Below are positions 24,153 through 32,309 of a stretch of 32,806 nt of DNA, in pieces. Positions within the stretch are counted from its first letter, which is position 1. Each line of letters begins with the position of its first letter. Origin of the DNA: a virus; IMG/VR virus record IMGVR_UViG_3300037230_000123, positions 1-32,806 of that record; one strand, given 5' to 3'. Under the pieces are notes generated by a model. That model was not told the origin of the DNA and did no database searches. It worked only from the letters and a program-made list of their open reading frames with translations. The position numbers were made by a program, and so were the translations under genes.

Positions 24153-24514
24153 CAGAAGTCGTGGTTTAGGCGCACGCGCACGGTGGGGTCACCGGACAGA
24201 CCGCCGGGAGCATTCACTCCGCTCGGCGTGGTTAGTGCGGCCACACCGATCTTCGTGTTGCTGGTAGCGGTCGAGGTGCACTCCTGCAACGAGTTGTTCC
24301 AGTAGACGTAATCGCCCTCTGCAAAGGTGCTCGTGTCCTTGGTGAGGTCGAACACGCCTTCGGTGAGAACCTCCGAGCTGTCGCCGCTGCTTTGGTTGTT
24401 GACCGCCACACCGAAAATGTGGCCAGTCCCGGTTACGAGCAAGCCACCGCCCGACAGCACCGCGTACGGCGCAGTGACGGTGACGGTATCGCCTTTTTGA
24501 ACGTAGTTTTTCAT
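24152..24514 (-). CDS. Capsid cement/decoration protein (DUF2190-like)
   Basis: A 120-residue protein with AAGGAG upstream of its ATG. It starts KNYVQKGDTVTVTAPYAVLSG and contains GHIFGVAV, EGVFDLTKD, FAEGDYVYWNN and IGVAALTT, ending VRVRLN. This order of short strands, with a GD-x-V-x-W turn and a final basic strand, is characteristic of the DUF2190 family, small proteins found directly beside the major capsid gene in many phages and gene-transfer-like elements and thought to stabilise the shell. It lies 18 bp from the capsid gene and overlaps the next gene by one base. Confidence 0.85.
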   Translation of the reverse strand: MKNYVQKGDTVTVTAPYAVLSGGGLLVTGTGHIFGVAVNNQSSGDSSEVLTEGVFDLTKDTSTFAEGDYVYWNNSLQECTSTATSNTKIGVAALTTPSGVNAPGGLSGDPTVRVRLNHDF

Positions 24515-24532
24515 CTTGAGTGCTCCTTTTCC

Positions 24533-26749
24533 TTATGCGCCTGCGTTCTTTTGCAGCCCGCGATAGTCGATCGCGGCGGCCGCGAAGTCCATGCGCGCCT
24601 TCATCTCGATGCCATCCACCTCGAAGCCTTGGCGAGTCTCGAAGTACACGCCCGCTTGCCCTTCGAGGAAGCAGTACTCGATGGTGTCGATCTGCGTTGG
24701 ATCGGCGACCATGTACCAGGCGGTAGTGCTCGCCGCGTCGAGACGCGGCTCGACGATCGGCACCAGGCCCTGAATCCACTCGGGCACCACGCCGGTGACC
24801 TGGTTGGCCGCCAACTGGATCGGGTAGATCAGTTGGAGCGCCAGCGTTTCGAGCGCGGCGGGAACCAGCAGATACCGCGGAATCAGATTCAGCGGCGTGC
24901 CCTGCGGACCAGTCTGAGTGCGCATCTCGACGCGTCCAGCGGCGATTCCCGTAACCGGATTGCCCGCCCCAAGCGCCAGCGCGCTGTTGGCGCCGGTCAG
25001 CAGGTTGTTGTGCGCCGTGGCAAACATCGCGGTATTGTCCACCTGCATCACCTGGTTGCCGGTGATGATCGCCCAGACCACGTCCGACTGCTTGCGCGCC
25101 GCCGCGACGCCCAATACCGCCGGAATCCGCGTGAACGCCTGGAGATCATCGTTGATGATGGTCTTGCGGGTCAGCGCCACAACGCCGCCGTACGTCGCGA
25201 GCGAATAGTTCTGATTCGTGTCGGTGAGCGTCAGCCGCGTGTACTCACCCTTTTCATTCAATGGACGCAACGCCGGCGAGTCCGACAGTTGCACGCGGTT
25301 GATCGGTTTGAAGTCGGGCGCGGTGACCTGGCGGCAGAACGGTTTGAAGGTCTGCGGGTACGCTTCATAGGACTGCCGCAAGGTCTTGTTCGCCACGTTC
25401 GCCAGGATCGAAGGGAAGTCGCTGGTGGACTCAGCGCCGCCCCCGAAGATCTCGACCTTGCCGTCGTACTGGATCAGCGCCTTGGTCGCGATGGTCATCT
25501 TGTCCATGCCACGCGTGTTGACGCCGCGCAGTTCCAGACTTTCGCGCGCCATCTCCAGGAGCGAGAAGCCGACGTACTCGCGTCCCATCTCTTCGGCGCG
25601 CCGCTGCATCTCCGCGCCGCCGCCCGGAAGAAACTCCATCTCTCCGGCGAACGATCGGCGCTTCTGCATGTAGAACTGCGGATTGCAGCGCAGCACGAGT
25701 GCTTCCTGCATACAGGCCAAGCGCGTCTCATTAGCATCGCGCGTGATCACCACCTCGCTTCGCGGCTGGAACTCGCGCCCTTCGCGAGTCTGGTTCGCCC
25801 GCGCAGCCAGTTCGTCCTGGATCTTCGCGCGAGCCGCGTCCAGCGTCACGCCTTGATCGATCAACCCGTCGATGAACTGTTGTGGAACGCCGTACTTCAG
25901 CATCGGCGCACCAATCGTGCGGATCTCCGAAGCTCCGGCGAACCGCAGCTTGGCGTCCTCGATCGAGACGCCCGCCGTCACCAGAGAAGCGGCGAGCTTC
26001 TCCAACTTGAAACTGGCGCCCAACGACGTGATCTCACTCACGCGCTGCCGCTCCAGCCTCGTTCCCTCGGCGCGCGCCGCGTCGAGCACTACCTGATCAT
26101 TACGGGCATCTCCGCCCGCTTGAGTCGTCGTTTCCATAACGATGGTCTCCTTAGTTGGGCGAGTTGCCCGGGTTCGATCCGCGCCCGCCGCGGACAAAAA
26201 CGTGGTGGTGAAATCCGCCGGTACGTTCACCGCCGAGATCTCAAACGGCTCCCAATCGGTCGCCGTGAATACATTGCTCGTCGCGCCGTTGCTCGCGTCC
26301 TGAGGCTCCTTGGCGTAGAGCCACGTGCCGAAGCTGAGGCTGCGAATAATTCCAGACTGGATTCCTGACCAGACAAGGTCGCTGTTTTGGTCCTGACCCT
26401 CGGGCCGAAACTTCAGCGTGGCCATTCCCTTTGGACCGTCGGCCCAAGCCTTCTGCACGACGCCGATCTGCGCCCGCGTCCCGGCCTTGTTCGCCATCAC
26501 TGAGCGCACATCTGTTCCGCTCATGTGGTTGTCGAATACTGGCGCGCCGTTGTTCAGACGGTCAAGCCGGGCGCCGGCCATATCCAGTTGCAGCATGTAC
26601 TCGTCGCCAGTATCGGGATCGGTCCTCGGGACGGTCGCGCCGCCATACCAAACCACATCGACGGTGCGTTCGTCGGCATCGAGCGTGGTCGGAACAAACG
26701 ACACCTCCTCGTCACTCGCGGCGAAGTACTCGCCTCGCGGTTCGCTCAT
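24533..26749 (-). CDS. Prohead protease / major capsid protein fusion
   Basis: From the ATG at 26749 (AGGAG eight bases upstream) the product has 738 residues. Residues 1-204 are a U35-type prohead protease: NGAPVFDNH (H75), SGIIRSLSFG (S139), and the EPFEISAVNVPAD strand (E170), fitting the His-Ser-Glu set of HK97-type enzymes. A linker with a helical, scaffold-like stretch follows (about 215-400). The C-terminal half is an HK97-fold major capsid protein (motifs LRQSYEAYPQTFKPFCRQV, RLTLTDTNQNYSLATYGG, AIITGNQVMQVDN, YLLVPAALETLALQLI, EVDGIEMKARMDFAAAAIDYRGL in pieces). Fused protease-capsid genes are known. An internal ATG at 26137 with AAGGAG could give a free 534-residue scaffold/capsid product. 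Confidence 0.92.
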   Translation of the reverse strand: MSEPRGEYFAASDEEVSFVPTTLDADERTVDVVWYGGATVPRTDPDTGDEYMLQLDMAGARLDRLNNGAPVFDNHMSGTDVRSVMANKAGTRAQIGVVQKAWADGPKGMATLKFRPEGQDQNSDLVWSGIQSGIIRSLSFGTWLYAKEPQDASNGATSNVFTATDWEPFEISAVNVPADFTTTFLSAAGADRTRATRPTKETIVMETTTQAGGDARNDQVVLDAARAEGTRLERQRVSEITSLGASFKLEKLAASLVTAGVSIEDAKLRFAGASEIRTIGAPMLKYGVPQQFIDGLIDQGVTLDAARAKIQDELAARANQTREGREFQPRSEVVITRDANETRLACMQEALVLRCNPQFYMQKRRSFAGEMEFLPGGGAEMQRRAEEMGREYVGFSLLEMARESLELRGVNTRGMDKMTIATKALIQYDGKVEIFGGGAESTSDFPSILANVANKTLRQSYEAYPQTFKPFCRQVTAPDFKPINRVQLSDSPALRPLNEKGEYTRLTLTDTNQNYSLATYGGVVALTRKTIINDDLQAFTRIPAVLGVAAARKQSDVVWAIITGNQVMQVDNTAMFATAHNNLLTGANSALALGAGNPVTGIAAGRVEMRTQTGPQGTPLNLIPRYLLVPAALETLALQLIYPIQLAANQVTGVVPEWIQGLVPIVEPRLDAASTTAWYMVADPTQIDTIEYCFLEGQAGVYFETRQGFEVDGIEMKARMDFAAAAIDYRGLQKNAGA
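26147..26152 (-). promoter_or_regulatory. Internal ribosome-binding site within the protease/capsid fusion
   Basis: On the minus strand AAGGAG at 26152-26147 lies nine bases before an in-frame ATG at 26137-26135, which codes for M205 of the fusion. The position is the border between protease and scaffold/capsid parts. It is as good as, or better than, most of the ribosome-binding sites in the window. Confidence 0.55.
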
Positions 26750-26768
26750 TGGTTTTCTCCTGTTGGTC

Positions 26769-28457
26769 TTACGTGAGGTACATCCGCGTGGGGGAATCCC
26801 ATCGCGCGCGGTTGGAGGCACCGGCCACGAGCAGTTCCTTGATCATTCCGAGGTCCTCCTCGGAGAGCCTGGCCGACTGATTCGCGGGCCTCGGCGCGCT
26901 CGGCACAGCTTTGCTCGTCGGCGTTCGTTCCTCGGTCGCGGCGGGCTGCTCCTGGCCGCGCAGAGTCATGTTGCGCGGATCGCAGTCGAGGATGATCTCG
27001 TATTTGTCCATCAGCTTGTTGAACAATGCGATCTGTTCGATCTGGGCATTGGGATCGAACCCGTTGGCCACGACCGCTTCGAACCACGTCACACGCCCGA
27101 TGCGGATGTCCTTCAGCGCTGCTTCGGCATCCTTCACCGGGTCCACCGATTCAAATCGGGGCGCAGTCCACTGCGTGCCGTACAGGTTGATCTTCGGATC
27201 GGTGACGGCCTTCGCCGGGACCTTCCCCAGCAATACCAGTGTGTCGATCACGCGCCGACGCACCGGCATGCAGAACATCGGAATCAGAGTCAGCCACCGG
27301 TATCCTTCGATGGTGTTGCGGAACCCCAACTGGCCGCCGCGCCAGCTCGAATAGTTGACCAGCGACAGATCCCCCGCCAGCATCTCGTAAGGAATCCCCA
27401 AGCCCGCCGCGATCCCCTGCAGCTCCGTCATCTTGTATTCGCGATAGCCGCCCGCCACCGGCGGATTGTTGAACTTCACATCCTCGCCCGGCTTCAGATA
27501 GGCGGTCATGCCCGGTTGAAACGACTCGACCGGATTGCGGGTGAGCGGATCTTTCCCCTGAATGCCCAGTGTCGAGCCGTCGATCCCTTCCGGCTGCGTG
27601 ACCATCGCCACCACGCAGGCTTCGATCTTCTTTCGCACGCGCTCGGCGTCGGCGTAGTCATCAAGATCGCGCAGCGCCATCATCACTGGATGCAGCCACG
27701 GAATGCCGCGCACTTGGCCGGGTCGAAGAACGCGATACGTGTGCAGCACCTGCTCGGCAGGAATCGGCTGGCTCAGAATTCCGCCCCGCGGGTTCAAAAT
27801 CAGAACGCCGCCGGGATGATACGTGTACAGCCAGTACGCCGAGCGCCGACCAAGCAGATCGAACTCCACACCCTGCATGATGTGACCGTTGACCGTCCCC
27901 ATCGTTTTGGTCTGGTCGAGAAAATCGGCCTCCAGGATCTGAAGCTGAAGCGGTACGCGCAGGTTGTCCTTCGCCAGGCGCGGCCGGAACCGCAGGATGG
28001 CCTCGCCGCTCTCGGCGGCCGTGCGCATGATCAGCGACTGCATCCCATAAAAATCCAGCCGCTGCGGCGTGTCGCAGTTCTCTACGAAGTACGGCCACTC
28101 GGCATCGATGATGCGATCGAGCCCTGCGTCGCCCGTCTTCGCCTGTGGCACGATGCCGGTCCCGACCGTGTTGCCGGCCAGTTCCTCGATCGCCTTCGAC
28201 GCATACGGATTGTTGCGGATCAAGTCGCGGCTCCGGTTGCGGAGCCACACCAGCGACCCCATCAACTCGACGTTGGCGTCAGTCGATGGAGCGTACCAAC
28301 CGTAAGCGCGCCGCCCCGCGCTCGCCCCGTCGTAGGAGAAGCGCGATGCGTGCCGATCGAGGTAGCCCTCCGTCAGTTCCAGCGCCATCCGCGCCTGCGT
28401 CCGCCGCAGCCCGTAGCGCGGCGCGACGAAATTGATGGCGCGATCGAGAACGTTCAT
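26769..28457 (-). CDS. Portal protein (lambda gpB family)
   Basis: The ATG at 28457 overlaps the stop of the upstream zinc mini-protein (ATGA), giving 562 residues; the longer frame reading further upstream would cross that gene. Motifs fit lambda-type portals: NPYASKAIEELAGNTVGTGI near residue 80, FYGMQSLIMRTAAESGEAILRF, LQILEADFLD, HTYRVLRPGQVRGIPWLHPV, and a C-terminal wing/stem with GIPYEMLAGDLSLVNYSSWR and FRNTIEGYRWLTLIPMFC. The portal forms the dodecameric ring through which DNA is packed. It ends 19 bp before the protease/capsid gene. The C-terminus is a Pro/Ala/Thr-rich tail with a short helix. Confidence 0.92.
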   Translation of the reverse strand: MNVLDRAINFVAPRYGLRRTQARMALELTEGYLDRHASRFSYDGASAGRRAYGWYAPSTDANVELMGSLVWLRNRSRDLIRNNPYASKAIEELAGNTVGTGIVPQAKTGDAGLDRIIDAEWPYFVENCDTPQRLDFYGMQSLIMRTAAESGEAILRFRPRLAKDNLRVPLQLQILEADFLDQTKTMGTVNGHIMQGVEFDLLGRRSAYWLYTYHPGGVLILNPRGGILSQPIPAEQVLHTYRVLRPGQVRGIPWLHPVMMALRDLDDYADAERVRKKIEACVVAMVTQPEGIDGSTLGIQGKDPLTRNPVESFQPGMTAYLKPGEDVKFNNPPVAGGYREYKMTELQGIAAGLGIPYEMLAGDLSLVNYSSWRGGQLGFRNTIEGYRWLTLIPMFCMPVRRRVIDTLVLLGKVPAKAVTDPKINLYGTQWTAPRFESVDPVKDAEAALKDIRIGRVTWFEAVVANGFDPNAQIEQIALFNKLMDKYEIILDCDPRNMTLRGQEQPAATEERTPTSKAVPSAPRPANQSARLSEEDLGMIKELLVAGASNRARWDSPTRMYLT

Positions 28458-28642
28458 TCGGCCGCCGTGTACACCGTTTCCCGATACGTCTTCTGCGACC
28501 GAACCGCCTTTACCTCGACGGCCTTGAACACTTTCTCGAAGTTCGGGCACATCGGATTCGAGCAGGTAAACATGCCCTGCTCGTTCAGCACGAGTACCGG
28601 CGAACCACAGTCGCATTGAATTACGGATGGATTGATTCGCAT
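28454..28642 (-). CDS. Four-cysteine mini-protein upstream of portal
   Basis: A 62-residue protein with C10-x-C12 and C27-x4-C32, the spacing of a small zinc ribbon (CDCG and CSNPMC). The rest is basic (EVKAVRSQKTYRETVYTAAE). Its stop overlaps the portal start by the ATGA arrangement, so the two are translated together. Small zinc proteins are sometimes found beside portals, but I cannot name a function. Its start lies 17 bp from the start of the divergent TonB/TPR gene, leaving very little room for a promoter on either strand. Confidence 0.7.
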   Translation of the reverse strand: MRINPSVIQCDCGSPVLVLNEQGMFTCSNPMCPNFEKVFKAVEVKAVRSQKTYRETVYTAAE

Positions 28643-28659
28643 TAGGATATTCTGTTTGA

Positions 28660-29583
28660 GTGATCCGCCGGAGCTGCAATTACGCGTTCTTTCTTTCCTT
28701 GATACTTATCCGCCCGGCATTTTCCCAACCGAAACCAACTTACGACCTGAAGAAATGTGAGGCTGCGCCTTCCGTCCCCTTCACTCAGGCCGAGCAGCGG
28801 TCAGTTGCCAAGGGAACCGTGGATATTCCACCTCTCGCCAAACAACTCCGACTGCAAGGGACTGTGCGAATCGAAATCTGCGTCTCCGAAGCCGGAGATG
28901 TCGTCCTCACGAAGCCCGTCAACGGGCACCCGATTTTGATACCTGCCGCTATCGACAGCGCAAAGAAGTGGCGCTTCAAACCCGAAGAAACTGGACCATT
29001 TAAGACGATCCTTGAGATTCCGTTCTCGCAGGGAGACACGAAAGCCCAGGTAGCGGATGAACAGAAGACAAACGAACAGTTCTTTGCAGAGGAAGGCAAG
29101 TGCCGTGAGAGCGTGCGCGCCAACAATCTCGATGATGCCGTAAAGGGCTGCAAAGAAGCAGTCGACTTGGCTGAAAAGTTGCCGAAAGAGCGCGCAAACG
29201 AACGAAGGGGGGCATATCAACTGGTTGGTCATGCACTCTTCGGCCAGAAAAAGTATGAGGATGCCCTCGGATACTACCGCAAGGAGCTGGAAATCGCGTT
29301 GTCGAGTCTTCAGCCCGATGAAGCCGAGTTGGCCTACGCATATCATGATGTTGCTTTGGCCTTTCATACGCTCGGCCGCCAGTCGGAAGCGGCCCAGAAT
29401 TACATAAAGGCGGAGCAGACAATTGTCCTAGCACGAGACCACATCGGCATTGAGGATCTCAAGCCACGCTACACGGCCACTCTTAAGCAGATCCGTGAAC
29501 ACTATTTGATTCTGCTGCAACAGACCGGGCAGGCAGCAGCCGCAGCCGATCTGGAAAAAAGAATCCAGTCCGACCGCAAGTAG
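28660..29583 (+). CDS. Exported TonB-C domain / TPR protein, antisense cargo gene
   Basis: From a GTG at 28660 the product has 307 residues. Residues 1-22 form a signal peptide (MIRRSCNYAFFLSLILI, then PAFSQ as the likely cleavage region). Residues 55-122 are a TonB C-terminal-like domain: QLRLQGTVRIEICVSEAGDV, then GHPILIPAAIDSAKKWRFKP and an ILEIPFSQ strand. Residues 140-300 are helical TPR repeats (for example LVGHALFGQKKYEDALGYYRKEL and YAYHDVALAFHTLGRQSEAAQNY). The protein should lie in the periplasm. It is a host-type gene, on the plus strand between the gpW and portal genes of the minus-strand operon. Similar TonB-C/TPR proteins are common in Acidobacteriota. A role in virion assembly is unlikely; lysogenic conversion or envelope modification is possible. 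Confidence 0.85.
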   Translation: MIRRSCNYAFFLSLILIRPAFSQPKPTYDLKKCEAAPSVPFTQAEQRSVAKGTVDIPPLAKQLRLQGTVRIEICVSEAGDVVLTKPVNGHPILIPAAIDSAKKWRFKPEETGPFKTILEIPFSQGDTKAQVADEQKTNEQFFAEEGKCRESVRANNLDDAVKGCKEAVDLAEKLPKERANERRGAYQLVGHALFGQKKYEDALGYYRKELEIALSSLQPDEAELAYAYHDVALAFHTLGRQSEAAQNYIKAEQTIVLARDHIGIEDLKPRYTATLKQIREHYLILLQQTGQAAAAADLEKRIQSDRK

Positions 29584-29595
29584 CCACGCTTTCCG

Positions 29596-29865
29596 TCACC
29601 ACTGCTCCCACGGAGGAAACCCTCCCACGTAAGGCCCATCCCCACGCCGGTGTTCCGCCAGTGTCGATTTGCTAGTCTTCTGCGCACTGGCCTCCCGGAT
29701 GGCGTCCTCGGTCTCGGCGATGGCCTTCCGAATGTCGTCAACGGTTCGATATTGCACTTCGCGGCCATCGGGAAAGCGTGCGCGTAGCGTCGGGTTCCCC
29801 AGCGCCATGTACAGCGCGTTCAAGTTCGCCGTCAGTTGCGCGACGGTCAGAGTCGTGAGCGCCAT
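29596..29865 (-). CDS. gpW-like head-tail joining protein
   Basis: From the ATG at 29865, which overlaps the terminase stop by one base (TGATGG), the product has 89 residues; the extended frame upstream would run into the terminase. LTVAQLTANLNALYMALGNP, then RFPDGREVQYRTVDDIRKAIAETEDAIREA is the helix-hairpin-helix plan of lambda gpW (68 residues), including the phrase V-x-Y-x-T-x-x-D-I-x-x-A-I. gpW joins the filled head to gpFII. In lambda W also lies between terminase and portal. Here the C-terminus is longer by a Gly/Pro/Trp-rich tail. Confidence 0.88.
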   Translation of the reverse strand: MALTTLTVAQLTANLNALYMALGNPTLRARFPDGREVQYRTVDDIRKAIAETEDAIREASAQKTSKSTLAEHRRGDGPYVGGFPPWEQW

Positions 29866-31760
29866 CAGAACCAGTTCCTCCGTGGGACCCACGGCTCGGG
29901 AGCCGCCCGCTCAATAATCGCGGGCGACACGCCTTCGGTGGGCGGCTGCGGACGCTGATCCCGCTGTGGCATAACCGTTTTCGACTCAGCGCGTCGACCA
30001 ACTGCCATCTGCGCGAACTTGTCACAGTGAATACCGAGACGCAACCCACTCGCGTACAGCGCGAACAACGCCGCGTAAGCGTACACTCGGCAATCGAGCG
30101 CCTCATTCCGAGCGCCAGCGGCCTTCTTCCATTCCTGTTTCGGGAAGCCGTTGTGATAGCGCGTGAATTTCTTCTCCGCCGTCAACTGCTCGAAGTACTC
30201 CAATTCGCGCCCGAGTGGGAAATGGCAGAACCCTGGTCCCGGCTCCTGGATCTTCAGTCGATCATAGACCGCCGTCTTCGCGGCGTCGACGCCGACCATG
30301 AAGAACGGCGTCTGATTCTTCCGGCTCGGCTTGCGCGGCCAAATCGGAGTTTGGCCGGGCCGTCCTTTCACGGCGTACACGCGGCGCGCATAACGGTCGC
30401 GCGTGAACCGCAGCACCAGCGCGTCTTTGAATCCGCAATCGATCGCCGCTGCGACCACGCGCATGCCCAGCCCGGATTCATGCATGCACTCGGAAATGAG
30501 CAGGCCCTCCAAGTGATCCCACACCTCGTTGCGCATGATGTCGCCGGGGATCACGTGGTAGGCGATCGACCAGGACTCCTCGTCACGCCCCCATCCGACG
30601 AGCTCCACCTCGAGCCGATCCGCCTGCACGTCCACGCCGGCTGTGATCAGCGCGGCTCCATCCGGTGCCTCGGACTCGAACGGTTCGCAGCGATTCCACA
30701 GCGCACGCTCGTCCATGGGAGTCTCGTGCTTCTCCTCCCATAGTTCGGCGAGGACGGTATTCACAAATGCCTTGAGCGTCTCCGGCGACTTCTTCGCCGC
30801 CAGGAACTCCACCGCGACCGATCCCCAACTCCGCTTCGGGGAGATCAACTGCGAGACACGGAATCCCGGAATCGGCGAGGAAGGATTCTGCGCGCGATAT
30901 TCACCTTGCTCGACCATCCGCGCTTTCTCGTGGTGCGGAATCAGCTCGCGACACTCGGCGCAGCGGTACGCAGCCTCCTCGGGCTTGCCCTCCGGCCACA
31001 CCAAGCCAGGTCCAGTGCCGTCGCCCAGAACCAGCACCTGGTAATGACCGCACTTCGGACACGCTACGAAGTAATCGCGTTGGTCGCTTTCAAGCCACGC
31101 CAACTCGATCCGGCTGATACCTTTGATCGTCGGCGTCGACGCCATGACGATCTTTTTGTTGTGCGCGAATTCGGAGGTGCGCTGGATCGCAAGCGATACC
31201 GGATCGCCCTCTGTGCCTGCGCTCGCCGGGTAGCGATCCACTTCGTCGAGTAAGGCGTACCGGATCGGGCGCATCGCCAGGCCGGAGGGTGAGATCGCCC
31301 CTGTGAACGTGATGTGCCCTTCGCCGTTCGCGAGAACCTTGTGGAGAGTGGTATTGTTCGAATCCCGCGATTTGGCCGGTGCAATCTTGCCGCGCAGCGA
31401 AGGCGTGGAGCGAAACATGGGCGCGACGCGGTCCTTCGATAATGCCTTGGCATCCTCGGCGCGCGGCTCGACCACCAGCACTGGTCCCGGATCGACGTCG
31501 GCAATGAAGCCGATGAAGTTCAGTAACACCTCGGTCTTCAGGAGCTGCGCCGCCGAGAGCAACACGACCTGCCGGCACGGATGCGCCGGGCTGAGCACCT
31601 CCATCGGCTCGCGCTGATACGGACGCGTGTGCCACTGCCCGCGCTCGGCAGCCGCACCGCCGGTGAGCACACGATTCTCGTCGGCCCACTTCGCGACGGT
31701 GATGTCGCGCGGCGGCAGCATCGCCGCGGCACCCACTTCGTGAATCGAGAAGGGTTGCAT
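29865..31760 (-). CDS. Terminase large subunit (GpA family)
   Basis: I place the start at the ATG at 31760 (MQPFSIHEV), giving 631 residues; a TTG at 31847 would overlap the preceding gene. The ATPase part has PYQREPMEVL, the P-loop-like SAAQLLKTE at about 69-77, and the Walker B strand YALLDEVDRYP at about 172. The STPTIKGISRIE coupling motif and a four-cysteine zinc finger (CPKCG and CAEC) come next. The nuclease part has AGVDVQADRLEVELVGWG, AAIDCGFKDA and NEALDCRVYAYAA with the metal-binding aspartates. It cuts and pumps DNA into the prohead. In the P-loop the usual glycine before Lys is Leu. The gene ends in a one-base overlap with gpW. Confidence 0.93.
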   Translation of the reverse strand: MQPFSIHEVGAAAMLPPRDITVAKWADENRVLTGGAAAERGQWHTRPYQREPMEVLSPAHPCRQVVLLSAAQLLKTEVLLNFIGFIADVDPGPVLVVEPRAEDAKALSKDRVAPMFRSTPSLRGKIAPAKSRDSNNTTLHKVLANGEGHITFTGAISPSGLAMRPIRYALLDEVDRYPASAGTEGDPVSLAIQRTSEFAHNKKIVMASTPTIKGISRIELAWLESDQRDYFVACPKCGHYQVLVLGDGTGPGLVWPEGKPEEAAYRCAECRELIPHHEKARMVEQGEYRAQNPSSPIPGFRVSQLISPKRSWGSVAVEFLAAKKSPETLKAFVNTVLAELWEEKHETPMDERALWNRCEPFESEAPDGAALITAGVDVQADRLEVELVGWGRDEESWSIAYHVIPGDIMRNEVWDHLEGLLISECMHESGLGMRVVAAAIDCGFKDALVLRFTRDRYARRVYAVKGRPGQTPIWPRKPSRKNQTPFFMVGVDAAKTAVYDRLKIQEPGPGFCHFPLGRELEYFEQLTAEKKFTRYHNGFPKQEWKKAAGARNEALDCRVYAYAALFALYASGLRLGIHCDKFAQMAVGRRAESKTVMPQRDQRPQPPTEGVSPAIIERAAPEPWVPRRNWF

Positions 31761-31821
31761 TTCCTGAACAGTCCGAATGTTACGGTGAGGGCAAAGAGCG
31801 TCTTGTAGACGCGTCACCAGA

Positions 31822-32271
31822 TCATCGCTTCTGTGGGGATACAACAATCCGAGATTCCATACGGCTCGGGTTGCCGGTCCAATTCACAACGATATTCCTC
31901 TGCAAGTCGACATCGGAGCCTTCCAAGCCCTTGCCAAAGGCAAACACACTTGCATGCGGTCCGAAGCTAGCGTGGACGCCAGCCAGCGCCGAAGTGAATA
32001 TCGTCACGAAGCGGCGGGCAACCGACGCGCTGAGCATCTGAGCACCGAACGAGGCATGTCCTTGCTGATCGGTAACTCTATCCACCTCGTGGGAGGTGTC
32101 TTCGGCCGAGTAATTCCGGTACGAGAGTCGCGCGGTCATTCCTGCAACTGGCTGACCAGCTTGGTCAACTACCCATACATCCCAGTCAGGGCAATTCAGC
32201 GATTTGAACGGGATGAACGAAAGCAGTAAAACTAATGCAACGATCATTAAGGATGCGCGTCGGGCCGACAT
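31822..32271 (-). CDS. Signal-anchored or secreted beta-sandwich protein, cargo between terminase genes
   Basis: From the ATG at 32271 the product is 149 residues; a GTG at 32298 with a GAG upstream would add nine. Residues 1-22 are a signal peptide or anchor (MSARRASLMIVALVLLLSF). The mature part has WDVWVVDQAGQPVAGMTARL, and then VTDQQGHASFG, the marks of a carboxypeptidase regulatory-like/Ig-like beta sandwich. It carries two cysteines at most and no enzyme motif. The gene sits on the same strand between terminase small and large subunits, where virion operons normally have no insert. The terminase large start follows 61 bp after its stop. It is likely a cell-envelope cargo protein. A superinfection-exclusion role is only a guess. 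Confidence 0.75.
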   Translation of the reverse strand: MSARRASLMIVALVLLLSFIPFKSLNCPDWDVWVVDQAGQPVAGMTARLSYRNYSAEDTSHEVDRVTDQQGHASFGAQMLSASVARRFVTIFTSALAGVHASFGPHASVFAFGKGLEGSDVDLQRNIVVNWTGNPSRMESRIVVSPQKR

Positions 32272-32309
32272 TTCTGTTATTGTAGGCGACACCTTCACCT
32301 AAGAGCTCT

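Noticed and set aside
24392-28619. Two very long plus-strand frames (24392-26368 and 26418-28619; 658 and 733 codons) opposite the capsid and portal genes
   Set aside because: They lie fully antisense to well-supported virion genes, are extremely rich in Arg/His/Ala without domain motifs, and are what GC-rich codon use yields on the opposite strand.
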